Part shown: positions 35,356-44,108 of the stretch, in pieces
Layout of the letters: every line of letters begins with the position of its first letter
Numbering within the stretch: position 1 is the first letter of the stretch
Source: an uncultured Lachnospiraceae bacterium
GTDB lineage: Bacteria > Bacillota > Clostridia > Lachnospirales > Lachnospiraceae
Assembly: GCA_946182825.1 (NCBI GenBank)
Contig: CAMGZH010000009.1
Span: 21,434-85,433 of the forward strand
Length of the DNA stretch: 64,000 bases
Direction: 5' to 3'
Notes under the pieces: model-generated
What the model was told of the DNA's origin: nothing
The model's database searches: none
What the model saw: only the letters and a program-made list of their open reading frames with translations
Program-made: the position numbers and the translations under genes

Positions 35356-37011
35356 GTGAGTAACAGTAAATTGGTACCTGCCCTTTTTACCGTATTAAAG
35401 GGCTATTCAAAAGAACAGTTTTTCAAGGATTTTATTTCGGGAATCATCGTTGCAATCATAGCACTTCCCCTATCCATCGCCCTGGCCCTGGCCTCCGGTG
35501 TGGGACCTGAGGAGGGTCTCTATACTGCGATCATCGCCGGTTTTTTAATTTCCTTCTTCGGGGGAAGCCGTGTCCAGATCGCCGGTCCTACCGCTGCATT
35601 TGCCACCATCGTTGCCGGCATCGTAGCAAAGGACGGCATGGACGGTCTGATGCTTGCCACGATTATCGCCGGTATTCTTTTGATCCTGATGGGAATCTTA
35701 AAGCTTGGCCGTCTCATCAAGTTTATTCCCTATACCATCACCACCGGTTTTACCGCCGGTATCGCTGTTACCATTGTCATCGGTCAGATCAAGGATTTCC
35801 TTGGACTTTCCTACCCCAAAGGAACCGTGACCATCGAGACCATGGACAAGGTCAAGGCTATAGCCGGTAATATCCATACCTTCAATCCCAACGCTCTTTT
35901 GGTGGGCCTTGTGTGCTTTGCCGTCTTACTGATCTGGCCCCTGATCCCAAAGATCGGAGATAAGATCCCCGCTTCCCTCATCGCCGTTTTTGTCGGCATC
36001 GGAATGGTACGGGGTGCAAACCTTCCGGTCAATACCATCGGAGATCTCTACACCATCAGTAACCACCTGCCAACCTTCCACCTTCCACAGGCCATCACCC
36101 TAACTTCCCTTCAGGGCGCTGCCACAAACGGTGTCACCATTGCAGTCCTTGCAGCCATTGAATCTCTGCTGTCCTGTGTTGTGGCTGACAGTATGATCAA
36201 TGCCAACCACCGTTCCAATATGGAGCTGGTAGCCCAGGGTATCGGTAATATCGGTTCTGCCTTCTTCGGCGGCATTCCTGCAACCGGTGCGATCGCACGT
36301 ACTGCTGCCAATATCAAAAACGGCGGGCGTACCCCCATCGCCGGTATTGTTCACTCCATTACACTGGTTCTGATCCTGGTGGTCTTAATGCCTTATGCAG
36401 CACTGATTCCAATGCCCACCATTGCAGCCATCCTTTTCCAGGTCGGCTACAATATGTGCGGACACCGAACCTTTTTCCATATTGTAAAGACTGCACCCAA
36501 GTCCGATATCTTCGTTCTTGTGACCACCTTTGTATTAACCGTTGTCTTTGATCTGGTGGTAGCCATTGCCGCCGGTATCGTTTTAGCATGTATTCTTCTT
36601 ATGAAGCGTCTTGCAGATGAGGCTAGCATCGAGGGTTGGGTCAACTACGACGACGGCAAGGACGATGACGACATCGAGCTTAAGAGGGTCCCGGACCATG
36701 TTCGTGTCTATGAGATCTCCGGCCCCATGTTCTTTGGAATGACAGACCTTATCACCCAGGTGAAGGCGGAGGAGAACACCAGAGTCTTCATCATCCGTAT
36801 GCGTGCCGTTCCTGCACTGGATGCATCCGCTATGCACAGCCTGGAAGATCTCTACAAACGTTGCCAGAAGAAAAACATCGGCCTTGTGTTCTCCCATGTG
36901 AATGAACAGCCGATGCGGACCATGGTAAAGGCCGGCTTTGCCGAAAAGCTGGGAGAGGAAAACTTCTGCCGTCATATTGACGATGCCTTAGAGCGGGCCG
37001 CAGAATTTTAA
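35356..37011 (+). CDS. SulP-family anion transporter with STAS domain
   Basis: 551 residues. Seen: about ten to twelve membrane helices over residues 25-410, the SulP signature near the start (FFKDFISGIIVAIIALPLSIALALASGVGPEEGLY region), the conserved GPTAAFATIVAGIV block, and a C-terminal STAS domain (about 440-545; RVYEISGPMFFGMTD, VPALDASAMHSL) typical of SLC26/SulP proteins. Family members move sulfate, bicarbonate or dicarboxylates; the substrate cannot be read here, and no sulfate-assimilation genes are near. Starts at GTG with AAAAGGAG upstream. A promoter precedes it, and a two-way terminator separates it from the convergent ABC gene. Confidence 0.92.
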   Translation: MSNSKLVPALFTVLKGYSKEQFFKDFISGIIVAIIALPLSIALALASGVGPEEGLYTAIIAGFLISFFGGSRVQIAGPTAAFATIVAGIVAKDGMDGLMLATIIAGILLILMGILKLGRLIKFIPYTITTGFTAGIAVTIVIGQIKDFLGLSYPKGTVTIETMDKVKAIAGNIHTFNPNALLVGLVCFAVLLIWPLIPKIGDKIPASLIAVFVGIGMVRGANLPVNTIGDLYTISNHLPTFHLPQAITLTSLQGAATNGVTIAVLAAIESLLSCVVADSMINANHRSNMELVAQGIGNIGSAFFGGIPATGAIARTAANIKNGGRTPIAGIVHSITLVLILVVLMPYAALIPMPTIAAILFQVGYNMCGHRTFFHIVKTAPKSDIFVLVTTFVLTVVFDLVVAIAAGIVLACILLMKRLADEASIEGWVNYDDGKDDDDIELKRVPDHVRVYEISGPMFFGMTDLITQVKAEENTRVFIIRMRAVPALDASAMHSLEDLYKRCQKKNIGLVFSHVNEQPMRTMVKAGFAEKLGEENFCRHIDDALERAAEF

Positions 37012-37027
37012 TCTTCATCTGATTTCA

Positions 37028-37059
37028 AAAAGGAGATGCCTGAAAGGGCACCTCCTTTT
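37028..37059. terminator. Bidirectional terminator between SulP and ABC genes
   Basis: 13-base arms AAAAGGAGATGCC/GGCACCTCCTTTT (one mismatch), six-base loop, A-run on one side and T-run on the other, between two converging stop codons. Confidence 0.85.
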
Positions 37060-37060
37060 C

Positions 37061-38788
37061 TTATCTTTGACTCATTTCATAATAGCGGGCGTAGGTACCT
37101 TCCTGGTCCACCAGCTCCTCATGACTTCCCTGTTCTGTAATGCGTCCCTCCTCGATCACAAGGATCCGGTCTGCACCCCGAATCGTAGACAGTCTGTGGG
37201 CAATGGTGATGGTGGTTCTGCCTTCACTTAACTTCTCAAGACTTTCCTGAATATACTGTTCGCTTTCATTATCCAGCGCCGAAGTCGCCTCATCCAAAAT
37301 CAAAATCGGCGGATTCTTCAAGAAGATTCTCGCTATGGATATTCTCTGTTTCTGCCCTCCTGACAGGCGGGTTCCCCTCTCTCCCACAAAGGTATCATAT
37401 CCATCGGGAAGACCCTCAATAAAATCGGCGAGGTTTGCTCTTTTCGCTGCCAACCGAATCTCTTCCTCTGTTGCATCCGGCTTGCCATAGGCAATATTAT
37501 CCCGGATACTTCCATCAAAAAGATATACCTCCTGCTGCACGATTCCGATATTCTTGCGAAGGCTTTTCAGCCTGATATCCCGGATATCCTGCCCCCCAAT
37601 GGTAATGGCGCCTTCTGTCACATCATAAAACCTGGGGATGAGAGAGGTAATGGTGGTCTTGCCTCCACCACTTGGTCCCACCAGGGCCAGGGAACTTCCG
37701 GAAGGCACCGTCAGATTCACATGGTGCAGGACCTTCTCCTCTTCATCATAGTAGAAACTTACATCCTGAAAACGGATCTCTCCCTTCGGATCCTTCATCT
37801 CTACCGCCTGCTTCTTATCCTTAATATCCGGTGTCGTTTCCACCACCTCAAGGAAACGCTCAAATCCGCTCATTCCCTTCTGCAGCATCTCTGTCAGCTC
37901 CACAAGAATCTTGATGGGGCTGATGAAGACTCCGATATACAAAGCGATCATGGCCATATCCTCCGGTGTCATCTCACCTCTGGCGATCAAAACAGCTCCC
38001 ACCACCAGAGTCAGCACATACATCATTCCCTGGAAGAAGGTATTGCTTCCCTGAAAAAGTCCCATAGCCCGGTAGTTATCCTTCTTGGATACAAGGAAGG
38101 CCTCATTTCCTCTCTTAAACTTCCTGCGCTCGATCTCCTCATTGGCAAAAGCCTGAACGATCCTAATCCCCGCCAGAGAATCCTGGAGGGTGGCATTCAC
38201 ATGACCGATCTTCCTTCGATTATCCAGAAAAGTGGCATGCATGGAACGATTCTGTTTAAAGGATACAAATCCCATAACCACCACTGTCGCCAAAAGCACC
38301 AGGGCCAGCTTCCACTGGATCAGAAACAAAAAAATAAAGGAACCGATGATCTTCACCAGGGAAATAAACAGATTCTCCGGTCCATGGTGGGCCATCTCGG
38401 ATATATCAAAAAGATCGGAGACCAGCTTACTCATCATGGTACCGGTGTTATTGCTGTCATAGTAGGAAAAGGACAGCTTCTCATAGTGCTCGAAAAGCTG
38501 CTGTCTCATATCCCGTTCCATTCTCGCTCCCATAATATGTCCCTGACAGGCAACATAATAGTTGCAAAGGGCCTGCAATACATAGGCCAAAAACAATATG
38601 ATCCCAATCAGCGGAAGCTTCTGCAGGATCACACTTTTACTTTCCAGAAAAAGTGTCTTCGTCAAAGTCCGAAGGATCTGGGGATAAGCAAGGTCCACCA
38701 GGCTTACAAAGGCCGCACACAAAAGGTCCAGGAAAAAGACTCCTTTGTAGGGCTTGTAGTAGGAGATAAACTTCTGTATCGTTTTCAT
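37061..38788 (-). CDS. ABC exporter, fused membrane and ATPase domains (MsbA/LmrA type)
   Basis: 575-residue half-transporter that would work as a dimer to export lipids, drugs or peptides. Seen: about six membrane helices (18-40, 55-80, 130-155, 157-178, 240-265, 270-295), then the ATPase with A-loop near VSFYYDEEEKVL, Walker A GPSGGGKTT (about 370-378), Q-loop IVQQEVYLF, signature LSGGQKQRISIAR (about 478), Walker B ILILDEATSALD and His switch TIAHRLST. All catalytic residues are present. It starts with ATG after AAAGAGG. No neighbouring partner subunit is seen, so it is probably a homodimer. It lies between terminators on both sides, so it is a single-gene unit. Confidence 0.92.
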   Translation of the reverse strand: MKTIQKFISYYKPYKGVFFLDLLCAAFVSLVDLAYPQILRTLTKTLFLESKSVILQKLPLIGIILFLAYVLQALCNYYVACQGHIMGARMERDMRQQLFEHYEKLSFSYYDSNNTGTMMSKLVSDLFDISEMAHHGPENLFISLVKIIGSFIFLFLIQWKLALVLLATVVVMGFVSFKQNRSMHATFLDNRRKIGHVNATLQDSLAGIRIVQAFANEEIERRKFKRGNEAFLVSKKDNYRAMGLFQGSNTFFQGMMYVLTLVVGAVLIARGEMTPEDMAMIALYIGVFISPIKILVELTEMLQKGMSGFERFLEVVETTPDIKDKKQAVEMKDPKGEIRFQDVSFYYDEEEKVLHHVNLTVPSGSSLALVGPSGGGKTTITSLIPRFYDVTEGAITIGGQDIRDIRLKSLRKNIGIVQQEVYLFDGSIRDNIAYGKPDATEEEIRLAAKRANLADFIEGLPDGYDTFVGERGTRLSGGQKQRISIARIFLKNPPILILDEATSALDNESEQYIQESLEKLSEGRTTITIAHRLSTIRGADRILVIEEGRITEQGSHEELVDQEGTYARYYEMSQR

Positions 38789-38834
38789 GTTCTACCTCTT
38801 TCTATCTATGCACAATTGCCAACCATTATAGCAT

Positions 38835-38866
38835 AAAAAAGCGCATTCCCGTATAGGAATGCGCTT
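38835..38866 (-). terminator. Rho-independent terminator of the FIST / kinase operon
   Basis: Eleven-bp stem AAGCGCATTCC/GGAATGCGCTT with a six-base loop; on the minus strand a run of six T residues follows. Confidence 0.9.
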
Positions 38867-38912
38867 AAGATGATCCTTTTGATCCTTTACCCCCACGAAG
38901 CTTTTATCTTGG

Positions 38913-41069
38913 TCAAAGATTCCCCGGCTGAGATAAAAGCCTTACCGTCTGACTGCCAAGTGCAATAAAATTCTTATGGTGTCCTCTGATAAAATCCATA
39001 TCCTGGTTCCGGGCTGCAGACTCCAACTCCTTTGCCAGATCCGAAAGGTCATCGGCCCCTATGGTCTTGGCAGTACTCTTCATAGCGTGTACTGCAATTC
39101 GATAATCGTTCCAGTCTTCCTCATCATAATAACCGGCGATCATCTCCTTCTTATCCTTCCAGGACGAAGCGAAATCATCCACGATCTCCAGATAGAAATC
39201 CTCATTGTCCATGGCATATTGCAGTCCGCACTCCACATTGATCCCGTGACGTTTCAATGCTTCGATCCTTCCCTGGGCCTCCACTTCTTCCTCCGTCAGA
39301 TAGGATCTCTCGTCGACTTCATCCTCCGTCGGCTCACCTTCCCGAATCAACTCCTTCGGCAACATCTTATACAGGACCTCTGCCATTTCCTCCTGCCGTA
39401 TGGGCTTGGCAAGATAGCCATCAAATCCAGCCTCCACATAGCTTGTCTCGATTCCCCGAAGTGCGTTGGCTGTAAGCACAATGATCTTCTGATCTGCTCC
39501 GCCCTCCATACTACGGATCCGCTCCATGGTCTCCACACCATCCATTTGCGGCATCATATGATCCATGAAAATCAGGTCATAGGTATGATGCTCCAGTAGC
39601 TTTAAAGCGCTTTTTCCGCTTTCTGTACATACCGGATGGATTCCGTATGGTTTAAGAATTCCACTGGCAACCTTCAGGTTCATCTCGTTATCATCCACCA
39701 CCAGAATTCTGGCACCGGGAGCGGTAAAGGCATTGACAAACACATCGGCCTTTGTATTTTTCGTCGCTTCCGACAGATCTCCGACTCCGGCCCAGTCAAT
39801 AACCCTGCTGACCATGTCAAAGGAAAACTCCGTTCCTTTTCCGTATTCACTTTGAACCGAAAGATCGCCTCCCATCATTGTCACCAGTTTACGGGAAATG
39901 GCAAGTCCAAGACCGGTTCCTTCCTTGGAACGGTTCTTTTTGGTATCCACCTGGGTAAAACTGTCGAAGATCTTCGCCAGCTCCTCCTTTTTAATTCCCA
40001 TTCCCGTATCTGCCACCGCAAACTGCAGACAGCAGGTATCTTCTTCTATTTTCTTATACCCCACGGTAAGTCGGATCTGCCCATGCTCTGTGAACTTGAC
40101 CGCATTATTTAAAATATTGATCAGAACCTGCTTGATCCGCACCTCATCCCCATATAAGGCATCAGGGATGTCCGGATCTATGGATACCACAAGCTTCACA
40201 TCCTTCTCTCCCAAACGGATACGAATCATGGTCGCCACATCACAAATCAAAGAAGACAGGCTGTAACGATCTTCTATAATCTCCATCTTGCCGGACTCTA
40301 TCTTGGAGAAGTCGAGAATATCATTGATAATGGCAATCAGGGAATTCGCTGCGGATCGAATCATGGCAGCATGTCCTTTCGCCTCTTCATCAAGGCTGTC
40401 CCGCAAAATAAATTCCGCCATTCCAGTTATGGCATTCATAGGGGTTCGGATCTCATGGGACATATTCGCAAGGAAATTACTCTTTGCCTTATCGGCATTA
40501 ACCGCCCTTTCCTTTGCCTCCATAATCTCCGTCATATCCGAAAAGATAATACTAAGTCCCCGCACATTATCATTGGGCTCCTGATAATAGCTGATATCAT
40601 ATTGCAGAATCTTCTCTTCTCCCAGAATCGTTGACGTAAGCATATTGCCTTCTCCGTCGCCCTCCTCCTCGTGGGAAGAAAGAGAAAGCGACTTATTCAG
40701 TGCATCCTTGCACTTATCCACAAAGGGGCCGATCTGTTCGTTCATAAGTAAACATGACAGAGCCTGCTGCAGCGTCAGCCCTTCCTTCACCTGATCATGG
40801 TTCATGCCGGACAAGCGAAAGAAGGCCTCCGAAGCCATTACCGTATTCAACTGCTCATCCACCATAATAAGCACATAGGGGAAAGTCTTCAAAAGCTGGT
40901 TATTATAACAGATCTGTCTCCTGTTCTCCTTCTGGATATACTTCTGTGTGGACGTAACCTGCTCATTCAGTCCCTTGAGCATGGTAAGTTCTGCCTGCAT
41001 CCGGCCATTTTCACGGGTAAGCCGCCTCACCTGTCTGGTCAATTCTTTTAACTGATCCTCTTTCTCCAT
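38913..41069 (-). CDS. Soluble hybrid histidine kinase with PAS, receiver and Hpt
   Basis: 718 residues, no membrane helix. Seen: N-terminal coiled coil (about 1-48, heptads rich in Leu and charged residues), PAS (about 60-185), HisKA with H205 (SHEIRTP), HATPase_c with GTGLGLA, receiver with D503 (FMDHMMP), and Hpt with H661 (VHAMKST). It begins 12 bases after the FIST protein stop and shares its promoter, so it is almost certainly its partner, sensing through the FIST protein instead of a fused FIST domain as in the 21379 kinase. The relay ends at Hpt; no receiver output gene is adjacent, so the final receiver must be elsewhere. A strong terminator follows. Confidence 0.9.
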   Translation of the reverse strand: MEKEDQLKELTRQVRRLTRENGRMQAELTMLKGLNEQVTSTQKYIQKENRRQICYNNQLLKTFPYVLIMVDEQLNTVMASEAFFRLSGMNHDQVKEGLTLQQALSCLLMNEQIGPFVDKCKDALNKSLSLSSHEEEGDGEGNMLTSTILGEEKILQYDISYYQEPNDNVRGLSIIFSDMTEIMEAKERAVNADKAKSNFLANMSHEIRTPMNAITGMAEFILRDSLDEEAKGHAAMIRSAANSLIAIINDILDFSKIESGKMEIIEDRYSLSSLICDVATMIRIRLGEKDVKLVVSIDPDIPDALYGDEVRIKQVLINILNNAVKFTEHGQIRLTVGYKKIEEDTCCLQFAVADTGMGIKKEELAKIFDSFTQVDTKKNRSKEGTGLGLAISRKLVTMMGGDLSVQSEYGKGTEFSFDMVSRVIDWAGVGDLSEATKNTKADVFVNAFTAPGARILVVDDNEMNLKVASGILKPYGIHPVCTESGKSALKLLEHHTYDLIFMDHMMPQMDGVETMERIRSMEGGADQKIIVLTANALRGIETSYVEAGFDGYLAKPIRQEEMAEVLYKMLPKELIREGEPTEDEVDERSYLTEEEVEAQGRIEALKRHGINVECGLQYAMDNEDFYLEIVDDFASSWKDKKEMIAGYYDEEDWNDYRIAVHAMKSTAKTIGADDLSDLAKELESAARNQDMDFIRGHHKNFIALGSQTVRLLSQPGNL

Positions 41070-41081
41070 ACGCCTTCCCCA

Positions 41082-42263
41082 CTAGATGCACATGATGGTA
41101 AAAGTAGAGTTATGAAAAACATTGTACTGCTTCTCTTCTCCCACCGGAGCAAATTCACCGAAAGAATACATTCCAAGAAGTGATACATCTTCCGGAATAC
41201 GTCCCTTATAACAGTCCGCTTCTGCCGATATGTTATTCCCGAGGGCGATAAATCTGGCGGCACAGGAGAAGCAAAAGACTGTCTTATACTCCTTCTGTTC
41301 CTTCAGCCAATTGCAGATCTCATCAAAGGCTTCTCCCACGGAACTTTTTACATCCTCTGTATTCAGGATGCCGATCTCTATAGAGGAACCTTCCATCACG
41401 CCACCAAGGAAATAGCCGCTGCCATTGGTATGATCGAGTCTGGTAAGATTCCTAAGGGCCTCAACGGTCTGTCCATCCGGCTTCTTAACGGAGGTAATAA
41501 ACGGGGTCTGAATATATTCCGGAACCACAAGATCCTTCTCGCACTTCATCCCCGCCCTCTCCAGTGCATCCACAAAGGAGGTGTTGCCTACTTGAAACAC
41601 CTGATTTCCTTCGGATCTTGTAACTTCGTATGAGAAATTGGCTTTACCGGAAAGGGACTGCACATAAAGGATCTTCGGATCGACATTCCCTGATATAAGA
41701 AGAAATACCTGTTCCTTGTTGGATACCCGGCCATTACAGAAAACCTGATAGGACTGAAACGTAAACATATCGGAGGCAAGTCCTCCGTAGACAGGAACAT
41801 CCATCCCCAAATCGTCGATGGCAGATAGGATATCATCTCCTGACATCTTCGACATCATAGCCGCCAATGCAATCACCAGTTTGACTTCTTCTCCCTCCAG
41901 TCCCTTTTCTGCTTCATCAAAGGTCCTTCGAATCTCATCCTCCAGACGGTCAACCGAAAGATCCTGTGTCATACCCACAGAAAAATTACAGTCATCTGAA
42001 GTCAGAAGCATCATGGAAACACCACCCTTTACAAATCCTGCTTCCTTCATCAGAAGACCAATGGTCGTGCAACCGATCATTGGGAACTTCCATTGGCTGG
42101 ACAAAGCCTCATAGAGTTCTTCGCACTCTGTATTATCCTCTATATAGATGATTCCCACCGTATTCCTTCGAAAAGAAAAACCCTGTGCCTGCTCAAACAG
42201 CTCTACTGCTGTCTGCTCAAAATCATCCACCTCTCCTGAATATAACACTTTTGAATCGATCAT
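41082..42263 (-). CDS. FIST-domain sensory protein
   Basis: 393 residues covering FIST-N (about 10-190) and FIST-C (about 200-375), with no other domain and no membrane segment. Seen motifs: VGIIYIEDNTECEELYEAL, MIGCTTIGLLMKEAGF, VPVYGGLASDMFTF, and the C-terminal CFSCAARFIALG...LGMYSFGEFAPVG, a hallmark of FIST-C. Known FIST proteins are predicted ligand sensors linked to chemotaxis, kinases or cyclic-di-GMP enzymes. A longer frame opens at 42338, but that overlaps a sigma-A promoter; the ATG at 42263 has GGGGGGAAT upstream. It is followed 12 bases on by a soluble hybrid kinase, so I infer a two-protein sensor. The ligand is unknown. Confidence 0.86.
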   Translation of the reverse strand: MIDSKVLYSGEVDDFEQTAVELFEQAQGFSFRRNTVGIIYIEDNTECEELYEALSSQWKFPMIGCTTIGLLMKEAGFVKGGVSMMLLTSDDCNFSVGMTQDLSVDRLEDEIRRTFDEAEKGLEGEEVKLVIALAAMMSKMSGDDILSAIDDLGMDVPVYGGLASDMFTFQSYQVFCNGRVSNKEQVFLLISGNVDPKILYVQSLSGKANFSYEVTRSEGNQVFQVGNTSFVDALERAGMKCEKDLVVPEYIQTPFITSVKKPDGQTVEALRNLTRLDHTNGSGYFLGGVMEGSSIEIGILNTEDVKSSVGEAFDEICNWLKEQKEYKTVFCFSCAARFIALGNNISAEADCYKGRIPEDVSLLGMYSFGEFAPVGEEKQYNVFHNSTFTIMCI

Positions 42264-42309
42264 ATTCCCCCCTACACCGCTTTTACACTGTAAACTGTCA
42301 GATACTTTC

Positions 42310-42338
42310 ACTATAAGATATGAAACATTTTTCGTCAA
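42310..42338 (-). promoter_or_regulatory. Sigma-A promoter of the FIST / kinase operon
   Basis: Minus strand: -35 TTGACG (42333-42338), 17-base spacer, -10 TATAGT (42310-42315), about 45 bases before the ATG at 42263. This supports the shorter start. Confidence 0.7.
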
Positions 42339-42351
42339 TAGGGCATAAAAT

Positions 42352-42379
42352 AAAAAAGCACACCCAAAAGGATGTGCTT
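42352..42379 (-). terminator. Rho-independent terminator of the 42416 gene
   Basis: Hairpin AAGCACATCC / GGTGTGCTT with a TTTT-containing loop; the minus strand continues with six T residues. Confidence 0.85.
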
Positions 42380-42415
42380 ATATGAGGAAGAAAAGCTGCA
42401 AGCTTCACACAGATC

Positions 42416-42937
42416 TTATGCCTGATAATCAATGTGACGATTGAGCTTTCTGGAAATCTTGGTAAGATCCTTCATAAACTCGGAATCCTTACCAAACATT
42501 TCCTCGTAATTCTCTCTGCTGATGTTGTCAAAGGAAGAATTGGACATCTTCATATATCCCTTCTCATCAAAGGTAATACCCAAATCCTCCAGTTCATCCT
42601 TGTATTTCTTGCGAAGGGCCTTCATATCCTTGGATGCACGCTTAGCATCATAGGTACCAAGCTCCTCCGTAGAGCTGACGGTATAATTATAAGAATCTGC
42701 AAAGGACTTCATCTGAAGGTAAAACTTCGCCTTGGCGGCCTTGGTATCCAGCTTCTCATCATCGCTGTAGGACTGTGAAGTAAGCACCTTCGCGCCCTTG
42801 ATCAATGCATTGGTGTCCGCGTGAACAAGGGCCTGCTTGCTGGCGTCCTTCCTTTCACTCTTCTTGGACAACTCCGCATTCCCACGATATAAAGAACGCA
42901 GATATGCGTTATTTGTTACATCAAACTTAAGACTCAT
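42416..42937 (-). CDS. Small protein with FliD-C-like pattern, under a sigma-D-type promoter
   Basis: 173 residues, hydrophilic, no signal peptide, membrane helix or cysteine. I do not know its family. The C-terminal half recalls the hook-capping FliD_C pattern: KSFADSYNYTVSS (FxxxYN), then ELEDLGITFDEKGYMKMSNS (LGI-x-x-D-x-x-G) and a closing F-rich helix. The N-terminal half (SLKFDVTNNAYLRSLYRG) is not recognised. The first in-frame start is 42967, but the ATG at 42937 has GGGAGG upstream. A promoter of flagellar type lies upstream, so a role in flagella or motility is likely but inferred. Terminator downstream; single-gene unit. Confidence 0.72.
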   Translation of the reverse strand: MSLKFDVTNNAYLRSLYRGNAELSKKSERKDASKQALVHADTNALIKGAKVLTSQSYSDDEKLDTKAAKAKFYLQMKSFADSYNYTVSSTEELGTYDAKRASKDMKALRKKYKDELEDLGITFDEKGYMKMSNSSFDNISRENYEEMFGKDSEFMKDLTKISRKLNRHIDYQA

Positions 42938-42983
42938 AGTTGCCTCCCTGCAGAACGTGTGATCCATCGCCTTTATAAACTAT

Positions 42984-43010
42984 ATATCGGCATAAAAGGC
43001 ATTTTTCTTA
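42984..43010 (-). promoter_or_regulatory. Sigma-D (sigma-28) type flagellar promoter
   Basis: Minus strand: TAAG (43007-43010), 15-base spacer, GCCGATAT (42984-42991). The -10 is a perfect match to the Bacillus sigma-D consensus GCCGATAT and the -35 matches TAAA in three of four bases. It lies about 47 bases before the ATG at 42937. I found no other such match in an intergenic region of this window. Confidence 0.75.
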
Positions 43011-43063
43011 ACGCTTTACTTTTTCACCAGCTGCCCAAAAGAGCATAAAACAAAAGATTTTCC

Positions 43064-43783
43064 TTATTTTGCCTCAATTTCCATCTTTTTCCTATGTCTT
43101 CGCTCCATCTCCTCCGGCGCGTGTGCATCATAACCTATGATGACCGCATCTCCCTCTCCGACATTTGCCCAAAAGGGCTTCCGGTACATACCATCGGATT
43201 CCATAGAAGCCAGATTCTTCTCCAGTGGGATTCTTTGCTCCCTTGCCACACGAATCAGTTCTTTGGAATCCAGATTCATTTCCCTTGTCCACTCTCCCAT
43301 CTTCTGCAGACAACGATCCGGATGTGCCAGAACATCAAAATATCCTGTTTCCAGTCCTTTGATCTGAGCCTCAAACAGTCCCATGGCATTTACCTCATCC
43401 GACAACTCTACCTCATAATTCCAAAGCCCCGGTTTATATTCAAATATATGTTGCCCCAACAGTAATACATCAAACGCTTCCGATGCTCTCAGTTCTTCAT
43501 AATAGTTCTTAAAGGTTGGCAGATATTCTATTTCCAGGCCGCATCTTACCTCTATGCGTCCTGCATACTTCTCCTGCAATCCCCGTATGGATGTAAGATA
43601 CCCATCCAACTGCTCACACTTCATCCGCCAGGCAAAGAAATCTCCCGGAAAGGGGGCATGATCGGTAAATGTGATCTTATCAGCTCCCAGTTCGATTGCC
43701 TTTTTTACATAGGCCTCATCCTCTACCTCTGCCGCATGTCCGCAGCGGAAGGTATGCACATGAAATATTTCATTCTTCTCCAT
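43064..43783 (-). CDS. PHP-domain phosphoesterase (histidinol-phosphatase-like)
   Basis: 239 residues of the PHP metallo-phosphoesterase family, which includes HisK histidinol phosphatases and related hydrolases. Seen: FHVHTFRCGHA (the HxH pair near residue 7 and further His), TFTDHAP (about 38-44), GLEIEY, LLGQHIFEY, VLAHPDRC (about 150) and the closing GYDAHAP (about 219-225). All metal ligands expected of the fold are present. A TTG at 43813 preceded by AAGAGG would add ten residues; I chose the ATG because it opens right before the first metal motif. No his operon is next to it, so histidinol phosphate is only one candidate. A decayed paralogue lies at 51746-51930. Confidence 0.82.
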   Translation of the reverse strand: MEKNEIFHVHTFRCGHAAEVEDEAYVKKAIELGADKITFTDHAPFPGDFFAWRMKCEQLDGYLTSIRGLQEKYAGRIEVRCGLEIEYLPTFKNYYEELRASEAFDVLLLGQHIFEYKPGLWNYEVELSDEVNAMGLFEAQIKGLETGYFDVLAHPDRCLQKMGEWTREMNLDSKELIRVAREQRIPLEKNLASMESDGMYRKPFWANVGEGDAVIIGYDAHAPEEMERRHRKKMEIEAK

Positions 43784-43835
43784 TGTAACCTGCACTCTCT
43801 TTCGTCGTTCCAATATAACCTCTTTGGCATTATAA

Positions 43836-44108
43836 CACTTCGTAAAAGAAGCCCTCTACCACCATATATCTCCGAAGGATAAGCGTTTCATCCGGTTGAT
43901 TGTATCCTGGGAGAATCCACAGGAGATCTATATTGCCATTGCCAACAGCTACTGCGGACCTCTTCGCCAAATAGAAAACCGATACCTCTCCACCCATAAA
44001 GGGGGAAGCGGTATCGGTCTGCTGTCCGTTGCGGCAACTGCCGCCCGCTATGACGGAACTGCCACCTTCACACACGATGGTACCATCTTCTATTCCGATG
44101 TTGTAGTC
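43836..44108 (+). pseudogene. Remnant of a GHKL sensor histidine kinase (C-terminal piece)
   Basis: The reading frame opens after a stop at 43833-43835 and shows the C-terminal ATPase part of a GHKL (citrate/AgrC-like) kinase: an N-box-like EALYHHISPKDKRF, then VSWENPQEIYIAIANSY, and the G-box STHKGGSGIGLLSVAATAARY. The upstream part (sensor, dimerisation helices, His box) is missing and there is no plausible start or ribosome site. Past 44108 the frame runs into the structured repeat, which supplies 41 extra residues and the stop. Together with the minus-strand PHP gene on its left, this makes the 470-base stretch 43814-44285 a decay region. Confidence 0.82.

Noticed and set aside
37720..38836. 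Plus-strand 371-codon frame opposite the ABC exporter
   Set aside because: Antisense of an unmistakable ABC transporter gene; no supporting signal.
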